From: Patescibacteria group bacterium | GTDB taxonomy: Bacteria > Patescibacteriota > Patescibacteriia > Patescibacteriales > UBA12465 | Direction of reading: 5' to 3' | NCBI GenBank assembly: GCA_016938835.1 | Contig: JAFGTW010000026.1 | Location: 1-41,455, forward strand | Length of the DNA: 41,455 nt | Shown here: piece after piece, positions 19,414-29,529 of the stretch | How the letters are laid out: the number at the start of each line of letters is the position of its first letter | Position numbering within the stretch: position 1 is the first letter of the stretch | The notes under the pieces: model-generated | Database searches by the model: none | What the model was told of the DNA's origin: nothing | The model's input: only the letters and a program-made list of their open reading frames with translations | Translations under genes and position numbers: made by a program

Positions 19414-19447
19414 AAAAAATCGACCAGTGAAGGCCGATTTTTCTTTT
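19414..19447. terminator. Hairpin usable on both strands between convergent genes (lipoprotein and gltX)
   Basis: AAAAATCGaCC...GGcCGATTTTT with T-runs on both strands. Confidence 0.65.
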
Positions 19448-19466
19448 TAACTATTTATATAGAATA

Positions 19467-21128
19467 TTAAATATTATTTAATCTTTTTTTAATTCTTTCT
19501 TGCCTCATAACCTGCATAATGGCACAAAGATTAGGTGTTTGTGTTCGTCCGGTCAATAAGATACGTATTAACTTAGCAACAGCGCCTACTTGCCCTTTAT
19601 ATTTATCAGGAGAAGCTTTATATTCCTTATTATTGCTAGCGTAGCCATGTTTTTCTGCCACTGTCTTTAATTTATTAAACCATTCTTCTTGTTCATCTTT
19701 AATATCGTAAATAGCTAAAAAGTCGGATATAATAAGTTTAACCTCATTATTTCCAATTTCATTTAATATTTCTTTTTTCAAAGCTGAATTAACATTAAGA
19801 CTATCGTCATAGAAATAACTTATTTCATCTTCTATATCTGACCATTTAGCTATATCTTTACGTGGTTTAACGGCGTTTTCACGTTCAATATTTAATATTT
19901 GTTTAGCATAGGTGGTATCCGCTTCCAGGCGCTTGGCTAAATTTTGGTTAAATTCCTTAGCCCAATTTAAAGTATGTGTAAATACCTCTTCAGCACTCAT
20001 TTTGGCAATTACTTCCTTGCTAATATCGGTTAATTTGATTAAATCAAATAAAGGACCATTGGATTTGGCTAGTTTTTTTAAACTAAGCACAAATTCCTCA
20101 TTATTTGCATTGGGATTTTCACGACGCCAATCTTCAAAGTTTGAATTAGCTAAATTTAATAAATATTCAATTACTGCTTCTTCCGGATACCCCGCTTTTT
20201 TATAATATGATAAATCAGCTTCTTGATCTTTGCGCTTACTAAGTTTTCTTTTATTGCCATTATCCATTTTTTGAATAGGGGCAAGATGGGCGTAGGCTGG
20301 AGCTTGCCAACCGAGCACAGAAAATAATTGCAAATGTAATGGCAGGGAAGGAAACCATTCATTACCACGAATAACATGGGTGGTTCGCATTAAATGATCA
20401 TCAACGGCGTGAGCAAAATGATAGGTTGGGAGACCATCAGTTTTCATAATAACAATATCTTGGTCATTTTCTGGCATTTCTCGTCTTCCAATCAGTAAGT
20501 CGTCAACCATAATCTTATTTTGGAAATTCCCTGGTGATTTTAAGCGTATAACTGGTTTTAGACCTTTTTCTAGAGCTTCTAAGGCTTCCTCGACGCTTTT
20601 CTCACGCCAAGTAGCAAAGTGTCCATAATAGCCACTACGCTCGCCCATATTTTCTTGTTGAGCGCGTAAAGCTTCTAATTCTTCAGTGCTGGCAAAACAA
20701 GGATAAGCCTTGCCTTGCTGTAGTAAATATTTAATATAGGCATGGTATATATCTGAGCGTTCACTTTGTTTATATGGACCATAACTACCTTTTTCTTCTG
20801 TTTTTTCGTTTAAACCTTCATCATTGATGATGCTGTATTGTTTTAAGCTATTAGCAAATAATTCAGCAGTACCTTCAACTTCTCTTTTTTTATCAGTATC
20901 TTCAATTCGTAAAATAAAAACACCATTGCTCTGGTGGGCAAGTCTTTTGGAAATTAAAGAAGCATATAAACCACCAAAATGTACAAAACCGGTTGGACTG
21001 GGAGCAACTCTCGTGACCATAGCTGTTTCCGCTAATTGACGTGGTGGATATTTTATTTCCAATTCAGCCGGACTGGGCAGATTTTCCGGAAATAGTTTTT
21101 TTATTAATAAATCAAGGTTATTATCCAT
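19467..21128 (-). CDS. gltX: Glutamate--tRNA ligase
   Basis: VTRVAPSPTGFVHFGGLYASLISKRLAHQ, RIEDTDKKREVEG, KRKLSKRKDQ. Confidence 0.92.
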   Translation of the reverse strand: MDNNLDLLIKKLFPENLPSPAELEIKYPPRQLAETAMVTRVAPSPTGFVHFGGLYASLISKRLAHQSNGVFILRIEDTDKKREVEGTAELFANSLKQYSIINDEGLNEKTEEKGSYGPYKQSERSDIYHAYIKYLLQQGKAYPCFASTEELEALRAQQENMGERSGYYGHFATWREKSVEEALEALEKGLKPVIRLKSPGNFQNKIMVDDLLIGRREMPENDQDIVIMKTDGLPTYHFAHAVDDHLMRTTHVIRGNEWFPSLPLHLQLFSVLGWQAPAYAHLAPIQKMDNGNKRKLSKRKDQEADLSYYKKAGYPEEAVIEYLLNLANSNFEDWRRENPNANNEEFVLSLKKLAKSNGPLFDLIKLTDISKEVIAKMSAEEVFTHTLNWAKEFNQNLAKRLEADTTYAKQILNIERENAVKPRKDIAKWSDIEDEISYFYDDSLNVNSALKKEILNEIGNNEVKLIISDFLAIYDIKDEQEEWFNKLKTVAEKHGYASNNKEYKASPDKYKGQVGAVAKLIRILLTGRTQTPNLCAIMQVMRQERIKKRLNNI

Positions 21129-21328
21129 ATAATCAAGGATTATTTTTCTATTCTTAAATTACCTTATTCGGCTTAAAAAGTAAAGAAAAATTAATAAATT
21201 AAAATAATCTTTTGCCTTTCTTTTTTCTTATTTTTATTGTAAAATAATAGTAAGAATCTGATTTTTAAAAATCGCTTTTTTGCGCTATAATAAATCTGTT
21301 AGAGTCTTGATTAATTAATTGCTTATTT

Positions 21329-21919
21329 ATGCCTCTTGACGATGAGCTGATGCGCAATCAAACAGAAAAAACGGATAATTCTGCCAGTAATAGCGCTGAT
21401 AGGGCTGGTGCTTTGCGTCAAGCTCAGCGTGGCGAAAAAAATACTGACAATCCTGAGAACGCTAATAATGATTTACGTAGCTCCAGAATGACGGCTATGC
21501 GAGCTAGGGCTAGTAAGTTGAAAAATAAATTAGCTGTTGTACAAAAAAGCGTTAGTGTTGATGCTAGTAAATTACTACAAGCTGCTTGGCGCAATATAAT
21601 CATGAGTTTTGGTTTTTCTTTTCTGTATGTTTATGTTCATTTGTTTTTGCAACAGATTTTTGGTAAGAAACTTTTTGCTCCACTGGGATCAGAATGGCGT
21701 GATCGACCAGGCTTAACTATAGAAGAACGAGAAAGAATGGGAGCCCCTTTTAAATTAATGGAATCTTTTGGAGTGGGCTGTTTGACTATTGTGTTATTTA
21801 TTGTGGTTATTTTTTTCTTGTCTGTGTCTGCTTTAATAACTGAGGTGACAACTAATCCTATTCGTAATGCATTAAAATTATTGTTAGAAGGATTCAAGAG
21901 TTTTTTAACGGATAAATAA
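21329..21919 (+). CDS. Hypothetical membrane protein upstream of virB6-like gene
   Basis: Charged N-terminus then two hydrophobic segments (NIIMSFGFSFLYVYVHLFLQQIF; GVGCLTIVLFIVVIFFLSVSALI); same strand, 15 nt upstream of the VirB6-like CDS. Confidence 0.7.
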   Translation: MPLDDELMRNQTEKTDNSASNSADRAGALRQAQRGEKNTDNPENANNDLRSSRMTAMRARASKLKNKLAVVQKSVSVDASKLLQAAWRNIIMSFGFSFLYVYVHLFLQQIFGKKLFAPLGSEWRDRPGLTIEERERMGAPFKLMESFGVGCLTIVLFIVVIFFLSVSALITEVTTNPIRNALKLLLEGFKSFLTDK

Positions 21920-21934
21920 ATATTAGCTTAATTT

Positions 21935-24682
21935 ATGAGCTTGAAAATTATTAATTTTTTAAAAAAGTATAAACCAGTTTTATTGGTTGTTTTGGTGTTT
22001 GCTTTAAGTTTTATAGTTGCACCGCAGGCTTTAGCTGGTGTCAGTGATTGGGCGGGGGAAGTGGTCGGTGGTATTATTTATGTTTTTATCTGGACTTTAG
22101 GATTAGTGCTGATTTTAGTAATAAAAGGCCTTCTGTTGGTAGCCACATATCAAAATTTTATCAGTTCAGGGGCGGTTATTGAAGGTTGGGTGGTAGTGCG
22201 TGATCTAGCTAATATGTTTTTTGTGGTTATTTTGCTGATTATAGCCTTTGCCACCATTTTACATTTAGAGGAATATAATTATAAAAAATGGCTGCCAAAA
22301 TTAATTTTGATGGCTATTTTAATTAATTTTTCTAAAACAATTTGTGGTTTATTGATTGATGTTGCGCAAATTATCATGTTAACTTTTGTGAACGCTTTTA
22401 AGGATGTAGCTGGTGGTAATTTAATTGACATGTTAGGCATTAAATCAATCGTCACACTAGCTAAGGGGAATGATGATGTGGGGTTTTGGGCTATTGTGGG
22501 GGCATATATTTTGGGACTTATTTACATGATTGTGGCTTTGGTGGTTATTACTACTATGATGATGGTATTAGCCATGCGTATAGTAATGATTTGGATTTAT
22601 GTAGTTTTATCACCTTTAGCTTATTTGTTATCTGCTTTTCCAGGGGGAGCAAAATATGCTTCTGAATGGTGGAGCGAATTTATTAAGAATTTAATTGTTG
22701 GTCCAGTTTTAGCCTTTTTCATTTGGTTGTCTTTTGCTGCTTTACAGACTGGAACATATTCTGACACTGCTCAAATAGTTGGCTCTAGTGCTAGTTCTAC
22801 AGCTGAACAAACAGCTTTTGCTAATTCTATTGCAACTACAAATAGAGAAAAAGAAAAGATTACTGAGAAACCACCAATGGTAACAGAAGCATCTACTCCA
22901 GGAGTTTTAATTAAGTTTATTATTGGCATTGGTATGCTCCTTGGTGGTCTGAAAATTTCTCAACAAATTGGTGGCGCCGCTGGTGCAGTAGCCGGAAAGG
23001 GAATGAGCAAGCTTTCAAGTATGGGAGCTACTACAGCTGGATTTGTTGGTGGAGCTGCTATTAGCACTACCCATTGGGCAGGCAGAAAATTAGATCAAGG
23101 ACAAATGGCTTTGCAGAGAAAGGCGGGTATACAAAGAGCGAGATCATTTAATCCTGTGCTAATGAAAAAAGGCTGGCAAGCCTCTAGAGAAGAGGCAAAA
23201 GAAAAATATTATAGCAAAAGTAATGGCGCCAATGCTTGGCATGATACCTTTAATAAGTATTCAGATATAAAACAATATGGCTCTATACGTAAAGGCAAGA
23301 AAAGCATGTCCAAAGATTTGGGCAAGGCAAATAAACTAAGATTAAGTAAAAATCAAGATGAGTCTGATTTAGATATTCTAGAAAGACGCAAAGGTTATCT
23401 TGATTTATCTGAATCACAACGCGTCAGTAAAATAGATGAATTAGCTGATAACAGAGATTCAATTATTGCCGAATATGTTAAGAAAGATAATCGTGATGTA
23501 GATGATGCTGAAAAGTTATCTACTGCTGAAAATAATTTTCGTGAAGATATGAAGGTGTTAACCCCATCTACTGATGATAATGTAAAACGCGCCTCTATTG
23601 TTAGTCAAATTAATGCTAAACAGACTGATGTAGCAAATCAGGAGAAAGAAATCTCTAGTCTTGAGGATGTTCGTAGAAGCCTTGGTGGTATTAAGTTAGG
23701 GTTTAGTTCTTCTCATATGTATGATCCTGTTTATAGTAAGATGGGTAATGATGAGTATCAAGAGAAAAAACAAAAAGAAATGTCAGCTCGTACTAATGAA
23801 GATACTTTTGCTCTAACAACAGAATTAATTAAAGCCTATAAGGAGAAGGATACTGTGGGGGTAGCCTCGGCTTTAAAGCTTTTATCTAAAAATAATGATC
23901 TAAATAGTGCCTTACAGGATGATCGTGTTTCTAGTATTATGACTGCAAAGGGTGGTATTTTAGAAACTTTGGCTGAGAAAGATGTGTTGGGTGAGGATGG
24001 TAAACAAAATATTAACAGCATTAAAAAAGATTATAATTCAAATCGTGTTTCCCCAGCTTATATTCAGGCTTTAGTGCAGGGCTCTTTGTTGAAAACTGGT
24101 GTCAATTCTGATTTAGCTGGACGTTATGCTAATGACGTTGGTCTTATTAATTTTGCATCTGGTAACGGTGGTGCTTATGGCATTGCTAATGGTGATGTAG
24201 CGAGTGGAGAATATAAATTTAGTGACATTCATTTTGATGTGGATACAGGTGGCTTGGAGACATCAACGACACGAATTGATGAAACAGTGGGTAAATTTGC
24301 CACCATGGAGAGTCAATCAAAGATGAGAGCTATTCATCCAGATACTATACTTAAACAGAATAAGTATGGAGAAGCAACTGGCCTTAGCGGATTAGGAGAA
24401 GCAATGCTCAAAAGTCTTAACGGTCATGATTTGGGACAAATCTCTCGTTTACGCACCGACCTGGTTAATAAATTTGGTAAGAGCGATCAGGCCATGAAAG
24501 ATGCTATAGCACTTATTAAAAAATTAGAGGCTAGTGGTAGTGACATCGAAAAAGCTCAAGCCAGTAACATTAAATATTTTGTTGGTTATATTCAAAGTAA
24601 AAAATCTTCTGGAGGAGATAGTAAAGATGCTGCTAAAATAGAGCAAGCTTATAAAGATTTGGAAAAAAAATTTAATGCTTAA
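21935..24682 (+). CDS. VirB6/TrbL-like T4SS polytopic membrane protein with long soluble C-terminal region
   Basis: Signal peptide, about 6-7 TM helices in the first ~350 aa (for example WTLGLVLILVIKGLLLVATY, MFFVVILLIIAFATILHLEEYNYKKWLPKLILMAILINFSKTICGLLIDVAQIIM), then a charged ~550 aa C-terminus. Confidence 0.75.
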   Translation: MSLKIINFLKKYKPVLLVVLVFALSFIVAPQALAGVSDWAGEVVGGIIYVFIWTLGLVLILVIKGLLLVATYQNFISSGAVIEGWVVVRDLANMFFVVILLIIAFATILHLEEYNYKKWLPKLILMAILINFSKTICGLLIDVAQIIMLTFVNAFKDVAGGNLIDMLGIKSIVTLAKGNDDVGFWAIVGAYILGLIYMIVALVVITTMMMVLAMRIVMIWIYVVLSPLAYLLSAFPGGAKYASEWWSEFIKNLIVGPVLAFFIWLSFAALQTGTYSDTAQIVGSSASSTAEQTAFANSIATTNREKEKITEKPPMVTEASTPGVLIKFIIGIGMLLGGLKISQQIGGAAGAVAGKGMSKLSSMGATTAGFVGGAAISTTHWAGRKLDQGQMALQRKAGIQRARSFNPVLMKKGWQASREEAKEKYYSKSNGANAWHDTFNKYSDIKQYGSIRKGKKSMSKDLGKANKLRLSKNQDESDLDILERRKGYLDLSESQRVSKIDELADNRDSIIAEYVKKDNRDVDDAEKLSTAENNFREDMKVLTPSTDDNVKRASIVSQINAKQTDVANQEKEISSLEDVRRSLGGIKLGFSSSHMYDPVYSKMGNDEYQEKKQKEMSARTNEDTFALTTELIKAYKEKDTVGVASALKLLSKNNDLNSALQDDRVSSIMTAKGGILETLAEKDVLGEDGKQNINSIKKDYNSNRVSPAYIQALVQGSLLKTGVNSDLAGRYANDVGLINFASGNGGAYGIANGDVASGEYKFSDIHFDVDTGGLETSTTRIDETVGKFATMESQSKMRAIHPDTILKQNKYGEATGLSGLGEAMLKSLNGHDLGQISRLRTDLVNKFGKSDQAMKDAIALIKKLEASGSDIEKAQASNIKYFVGYIQSKKSSGGDSKDAAKIEQAYKDLEKKFNA

Positions 24683-25604
24683 TATGGATAATATTACTTT
24701 TGCTAATCAGGCTGTGGATTTAATAGATCATCTTAATGGAGCAGATGCTTCTAAGTTTTTTCGTAATTTAGATAAAGAAACAGCTGATTTGTTAAGTAAT
24801 AGTCCTGAGTATAGTAATTATTTTTATTTATTGAAATTTTTAGCTATTCCTTTTTTAGATGATAAAGAGATAGCAAATTTGCTCGCAAAAAGAGTGGCTG
24901 TTATTTTTCGAAACGACGATCTTGATTTAGTTGAGCGTCTAAAGAATTTTTTTATTTCCGTTCGTCTGCCTAATCGTGATGATAAAAAAAGTGAATTTGT
25001 AAAAGCTCTAACTTTAAGCAAGGAGCGTCTTTTTAAAACGGATATTATTATTGATTCTGACCAAAAATTAATTACTACCGGTGATTGTCTTAGTGATTTT
25101 ATTGCTAATGTTGGTATGGATCATAATGTTTTAAAGGAGGCTCAATATTTTAGTAAACGTTTAATGTCAATTCCTGAGGAAAAAAAGAAAATTCTAAAAA
25201 AATTATTTGCAGTTTATAAGTATTTATCTACATCTTCTTCGGACCCTTATGGCTTTGAAGATGATTTATTAATAAGAACGGAAGATGGTCGTTCAATTAC
25301 TACTCATAATGGAGAAGTAATTGTTTTGCATGATCCTAATAAAGATGAAAAGAATAGTCATGAAATCAAAAATTTTGAATCAGGAAGCTTCTTGAAAAAT
25401 AATGATTTATTTATTAATGACAAAGAATCTGAAGTTGTTAATTCTAAAGAAGAAAATTTAGTAGTAGAAAATGTTAAAACCCCTCTCGCAATTCTGTCAT
25501 CGGCTTTAGAAGAATATTCTCCTTCATCTTTAGAATACAAAGCCATAAAACAAGAAATAGAGAGTTTGCGTAATAAAAAAATTAATGAAAAAGCAGAAAA
25601 ATAA
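24675..25604 (+). CDS. Hypothetical soluble protein, coupled to virB6-like gene
   Basis: 8-nt overlap with upstream CDS; no recognised motif. Confidence 0.7.
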   Translation: MLNMDNITFANQAVDLIDHLNGADASKFFRNLDKETADLLSNSPEYSNYFYLLKFLAIPFLDDKEIANLLAKRVAVIFRNDDLDLVERLKNFFISVRLPNRDDKKSEFVKALTLSKERLFKTDIIIDSDQKLITTGDCLSDFIANVGMDHNVLKEAQYFSKRLMSIPEEKKKILKKLFAVYKYLSTSSSDPYGFEDDLLIRTEDGRSITTHNGEVIVLHDPNKDEKNSHEIKNFESGSFLKNNDLFINDKESEVVNSKEENLVVENVKTPLAILSSALEEYSPSSLEYKAIKQEIESLRNKKINEKAEK

Positions 25605-26544
25605 AGCAGTCGTGGCAGTTGCTGGTTCCATTGCCTTTGATGTCGTGATGAATTTTCCTGGTCATTTTTCCGCTCATATCTTACCTGGAAAAATCCATGA
25701 CCTTAATCTCAGTTTTGTCCTCAATCGCTTAAGTCCTGGCTTTGGTGGGACTGCTGGTAATATTGCCTATAATTTAGCGCTCCTACAAGAGCGCTCATCT
25801 GTTTTAACGGCCGTTGGTGCCGATTTTTTAAGTTATAGACAACACCTATTATCTTTTGATATTGATTTAAAGGGAATTACGGTTGATAAAAAGGAAACTT
25901 GTGCCGCCGCCTTTATTATCACTGATGCTTCTGATAATCAAATTGCTGGCTTTTATCCTGGTTCAAGTGCTTTAGCCAAATTAAATAGTTTAGATAAAAA
26001 AGAGATATCATATTTAATTATTTCTCCTGACGCTAAAAACAGAATGTTGGCTGCGCAGAAGTGGGCCAAAAAAAGAAAGATAAAATATATTTTTGATCCT
26101 GGACAGCAAGTAATTAATTTTAGTCAGAAAGAGTTAGCGCTGATGATTAAAGATGCCTATATTGTGATGGGCAATGATTATGAGATTGAAGTTATTAAAA
26201 AGACTTTGAAACTCCAATCTGTTGATTTAATTATTCCTAATAAGAGTTTAATTATTACTAAAGGCTCTCAGGGTTCGGAAATAGTAGAAAATGGAGAGCA
26301 TATTTTAATACCGGCTCTAAATACTGATAAAGCACTTGATCCCACTGGCGCTGGTGATGCTTATCGGGCTGGACTTATCAAAGGCTTAACTCTAGGTTTA
26401 GATTTAAAAGATTCAGCTTATTTAGCTTCCACGGTCGCAGTTTATGCAGTTGAAAAAAAAGGCACACAAAATCATCAATTTACTTTAAATACTTTAAAGA
26501 AACGTCTTAAAAATCACTACGGACTTAGTCTCAGGCTAACTTGA
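25585..26544 (+). CDS. PfkB-family carbohydrate/nucleoside kinase (candidate adenosine kinase)
   Basis: VAGSIAFDVVMNFPG, PGFGGTAGNIAYNLALL, LDPTGAGDAYRAGLIKGL (PfkB signature). Adenosine specificity inferred from adjacency to ahcY. Confidence 0.85.
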   Translation: MKKQKNKAVVAVAGSIAFDVVMNFPGHFSAHILPGKIHDLNLSFVLNRLSPGFGGTAGNIAYNLALLQERSSVLTAVGADFLSYRQHLLSFDIDLKGITVDKKETCAAAFIITDASDNQIAGFYPGSSALAKLNSLDKKEISYLIISPDAKNRMLAAQKWAKKRKIKYIFDPGQQVINFSQKELALMIKDAYIVMGNDYEIEVIKKTLKLQSVDLIIPNKSLIITKGSQGSEIVENGEHILIPALNTDKALDPTGAGDAYRAGLIKGLTLGLDLKDSAYLASTVAVYAVEKKGTQNHQFTLNTLKKRLKNHYGLSLRLT

Positions 26545-26578
26545 CGAGCTCAATAGATAAAGTTAAAATCATAAGAAT

Positions 26579-27838
26579 ATGAAAATAAATTACGACATAA
26601 AAGATATAAAGCTAGCTGAAGTAGGGAGGAAGAAAATTGAATGGGCAGAGCGAGATATGCCTGTTTTGGCCAGTATTAATAAAGAAGTTTTAAAAAATAA
26701 GCCTCTCAAGGGTATTAAAATTGCGGCTTGTTTGCATGTAACGGCAGAGACGGCTAATTTAATGCGCGTTTTTAAATCGGCTGGGGCTGAAGTTATCCTG
26801 GTCGCTTCTAACCCCTTGTCCACCCAAGATGAAGTTGCAGCTGCTTTAGTAAAATATTATCAGGTTTCAGTATTTGCTGTTCATGGAGAGAGTCGATCAG
26901 TCTATTATCGTCATTTAAAAGCTGCCCTTGAGGCTCATCCGCATGTCACCCTCGATGATGGCGCTGATTTAGTGTCTCTATTACATAAAGATTATAAGAA
27001 ACAAGCCGGTGAAATCATTGCTAGCTTGGAAGAAACTACAACTGGAGTTATCCGCTTACGAGCTTTAGAAAAAGCAGGTAAATTATTGTTGCCAGTAGTT
27101 GCGGTTAATGACGCTAAGACTAAGCACATGTTTGATAACCGCTACGGTACTGGCCAGTCCACTCTAGACGGCATTATTAGAGCAACTAATATGCTTATCG
27201 CTGGCAAGACGATTGTAGCGGCTGGCTATGGTTGGTGTGGACGCGGGTTTGCTAACCGCGCTCGTGGTTTAGGGGCTAAGGTAATTATAACTGAGGTTGA
27301 TGAAATTAAGGCTTTAGAGGCAGCTATGGATGGATTTGCGGTGATGCCGATGAAGGACGCAGCAAAAGTGGCTGATTTAATCTGTACCTTAACCGGCGAC
27401 TTGCATGTCATTGACGCTGAACATTTTAAATTAATGAAAGATGGAGTAATGGTTTGTAATTCAGGGCATTTTGATGTGGAAATTAATTTAGAGGCTTTAA
27501 AGAAAATAGCCTCTAAAGTTCGCACTCAAGTTCGTGCTCATGTAGATGAATATACTGTGACTGGCAAGAAGATTTATGTTTTAGCTGAAGGTCGTTTAGT
27601 TAATTTAGCTGCCGCTGAAGGTCATCCAGCTAGTGTGATGGATATGAGTTTTGCCACTCAAGCGCTTAGTGCTTTAGAGATGGTGAAGGGAAAGAAGCTA
27701 GAACCAGCTGTCTATGATGTTTCTGAGGCTATTGAGAATAAGATTGCTCGCCTTAAATTAAAATCGATGGGCTTCAGTATTGACAGTTTAAAACCAAAGC
27801 AAAAGAAATATTTAGAATCTTGGGAGGCAGGTACTTAG
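26579..27838 (+). CDS. ahcY: Adenosylhomocysteinase
   Basis: [83 protein letters not shown]. Confidence 0.95.
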   Translation: MKINYDIKDIKLAEVGRKKIEWAERDMPVLASINKEVLKNKPLKGIKIAACLHVTAETANLMRVFKSAGAEVILVASNPLSTQDEVAAALVKYYQVSVFAVHGESRSVYYRHLKAALEAHPHVTLDDGADLVSLLHKDYKKQAGEIIASLEETTTGVIRLRALEKAGKLLLPVVAVNDAKTKHMFDNRYGTGQSTLDGIIRATNMLIAGKTIVAAGYGWCGRGFANRARGLGAKVIITEVDEIKALEAAMDGFAVMPMKDAAKVADLICTLTGDLHVIDAEHFKLMKDGVMVCNSGHFDVEINLEALKKIASKVRTQVRAHVDEYTVTGKKIYVLAEGRLVNLAAAEGHPASVMDMSFATQALSALEMVKGKKLEPAVYDVSEAIENKIARLKLKSMGFSIDSLKPKQKKYLESWEAGT

Positions 27839-27847
27839 ACTGTGGTA

Positions 27848-27891
27848 ATGTTGTAAAATGTTACAACATATATTGTAACAATCTACAACAT
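27848..27891. promoter_or_regulatory. Nested inverted repeats upstream of metK (candidate operator or structured leader)
   Basis: ATGTTGTAAAATGTTACAA / TTGTAACAATCTACAACAT (17 of 19 complementary), containing perfect TGTTGTAA/TTACAACA and TGTTACAA/TTGTAACA pairs. Confidence 0.6.
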
Positions 27892-27904
27892 AATTATAAA
27901 ATCT

Positions 27905-29062
27905 ATGTCTGAAAATAAAATAAAATTAATTACTTCTGAATCAGTTACCGAAGGTCACCCTGATAAGATTTGTGATCAAATCAGTGATGGTATTTTGGAT
28001 GCAATGTTAAGCAGTGATCCAGAAAGCAGGGCAGCTGTAGAATGTTTTTGTACTAATGGCTTGGTTGTAGTTGGCGGTGAAGTAAGTACAAAAAATTATA
28101 TTAATATTGACTCTACTGTAAGACAGATTTTAAAGAATATTGGTTATGATGGCCCTGATTCCGGCTTTGACTGCGATAGTGTTGGCATTATGTCAGCTCT
28201 TCATGAACAGAGTCGAGAAATAGCTCAAGGTGTAGATGAGGGAGAGGGCAAGGAGCAGGGAGCTGGTGACCAAGGTCTAATGTATGGTTATGCTGATAAT
28301 GAAACGGCAGAATTTATGCCTTTACCTATTACTTTAGCCCATAAATTAACTCAGCGTTTATCAGAATTTCGTAAGAATGGAAAATTGTCTTATCTGCGAC
28401 CAGATGGGAAAAGTCAGGTCACAGTTGAATACCATGAGGATAAAGCTAAGAGAGTTGAGACAGTAGTTATTGCCGCTTGTCATCATCCAGAAAAAAGTTT
28501 AGAAACAGTGCGTAAAGATATTTTAGAGCAAGTAATTAAACCAGTTTTAGGTGAATTACTTGATGATAAAACGAAAGTGTATATTAATGCTACCGGAGCT
28601 TTTACCATTGGCGGGCCCACAGCAGACACAGGCTTAACCGGACGCAAAATTATTGTTGATACCTATGGCGGCTTTGCTCGCCATGGCGGCGGATGTTTTT
28701 CGGGTAAAGATGCTTCTAAGGTTGATCGTAGTGGCGCTTATATGGCTCGTTATGTCGCCAAAAATATTGTTGCTGCTGGTTTAGCTGATAGATGCGAATT
28801 ACAAGTTGCCTATGCTATTGGTATATCTGAGCCAGTGGGCATATATGTTGAAACTTTTGGAACTAACAAGATTGCAGAAGATTTAATTCTTAAAGCAATT
28901 AAAGAAAACTTTGACTTTAGACCAAAAGCAATTGTGGAGAAACTTTCTCTTAAGAGAGCAATCTATTTACCGACTGCTGCTTATGGCCATTTTGGCCGAC
29001 CAGAATTTTCTTGGGAAAAAACAGATAAGATTGAAGATTTACAAGCTTATTTAGAAAAATAG
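27905..29062 (+). CDS. metK: S-adenosylmethionine synthetase
   Basis: [60 protein letters not shown]. Confidence 0.95.
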   Translation: MSENKIKLITSESVTEGHPDKICDQISDGILDAMLSSDPESRAAVECFCTNGLVVVGGEVSTKNYINIDSTVRQILKNIGYDGPDSGFDCDSVGIMSALHEQSREIAQGVDEGEGKEQGAGDQGLMYGYADNETAEFMPLPITLAHKLTQRLSEFRKNGKLSYLRPDGKSQVTVEYHEDKAKRVETVVIAACHHPEKSLETVRKDILEQVIKPVLGELLDDKTKVYINATGAFTIGGPTADTGLTGRKIIVDTYGGFARHGGGCFSGKDASKVDRSGAYMARYVAKNIVAAGLADRCELQVAYAIGISEPVGIYVETFGTNKIAEDLILKAIKENFDFRPKAIVEKLSLKRAIYLPTAAYGHFGRPEFSWEKTDKIEDLQAYLEK

Positions 29063-29066
29063 AAAT

Positions 29067-29093
29067 AAACGCGGTTTTTTAGCCGCGTTTTTT
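29067..29093 (+). terminator. Rho-independent terminator after metK
   Basis: AAACGCGG ttttttag CCGCGTTT followed by TTT. Confidence 0.8.
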
Positions 29094-29106
29094 ATCACTA
29101 TAGACT

Positions 29107-29517
29107 ATGAACATCGTTTTAGCTTTCGGCACTTTTGATCATTTTCATCCAGGACACGCTGCATATTTAAAGCAGGCATCTTCTTTGGGTGATTATTTGA
29201 TTGTAGTAGTAGCTCGTGATGTTAATGTGCAGAAGATTAAGAATAAGAAAGCTAGGCAAACAGAAGAGCAAAGAAAAGATGAAATAGAGAAGCAAATAAA
29301 GAAGTTTGATATAAAGGGGAAAGCAGTTCTGGGATTTAAGGGTAGGCGCCTGTCCGTTTTAAAGAAATATAAACCTGATATTATTGCTCTTGGCTACGAT
29401 CAGCAGGTTGATGAGCATATTTTATATGAGGAATTAAAGTCTTTAAATTTAAAAACAAAAATAAAACGTTTGAATTCATATTATCCAGAAAAATATAAAT
29501 CTAGTTTAATGAGATGA
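29107..29517 (+). CDS. Cytidylyltransferase-family nucleotidyltransferase (FAD synthetase/RibL-like or glycerol-3-phosphate cytidylyltransferase-like)
   Basis: LAFGTFDHFHPGHAAYLKQASSLGD with HxGH motif; IIALGYDQ. Confidence 0.8.
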   Translation: MNIVLAFGTFDHFHPGHAAYLKQASSLGDYLIVVVARDVNVQKIKNKKARQTEEQRKDEIEKQIKKFDIKGKAVLGFKGRRLSVLKKYKPDIIALGYDQQVDEHILYEELKSLNLKTKIKRLNSYYPEKYKSSLMR

Positions 29518-29529
29518 TTAATTATATTT

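Noticed and set aside
19912-21039. ORFs overlapping gltX on the other strand or in another frame (19912..20205, 20171..20377, 20824..21039)
   Set aside because: gltX is unambiguous; overlapping frames show no family features.
27839-27904. Known SAM riboswitch upstream of metK
   Set aside because: Region is only 66 nt and dominated by simple inverted repeats; no SAM-I/II/III core features could be recognised by eye.
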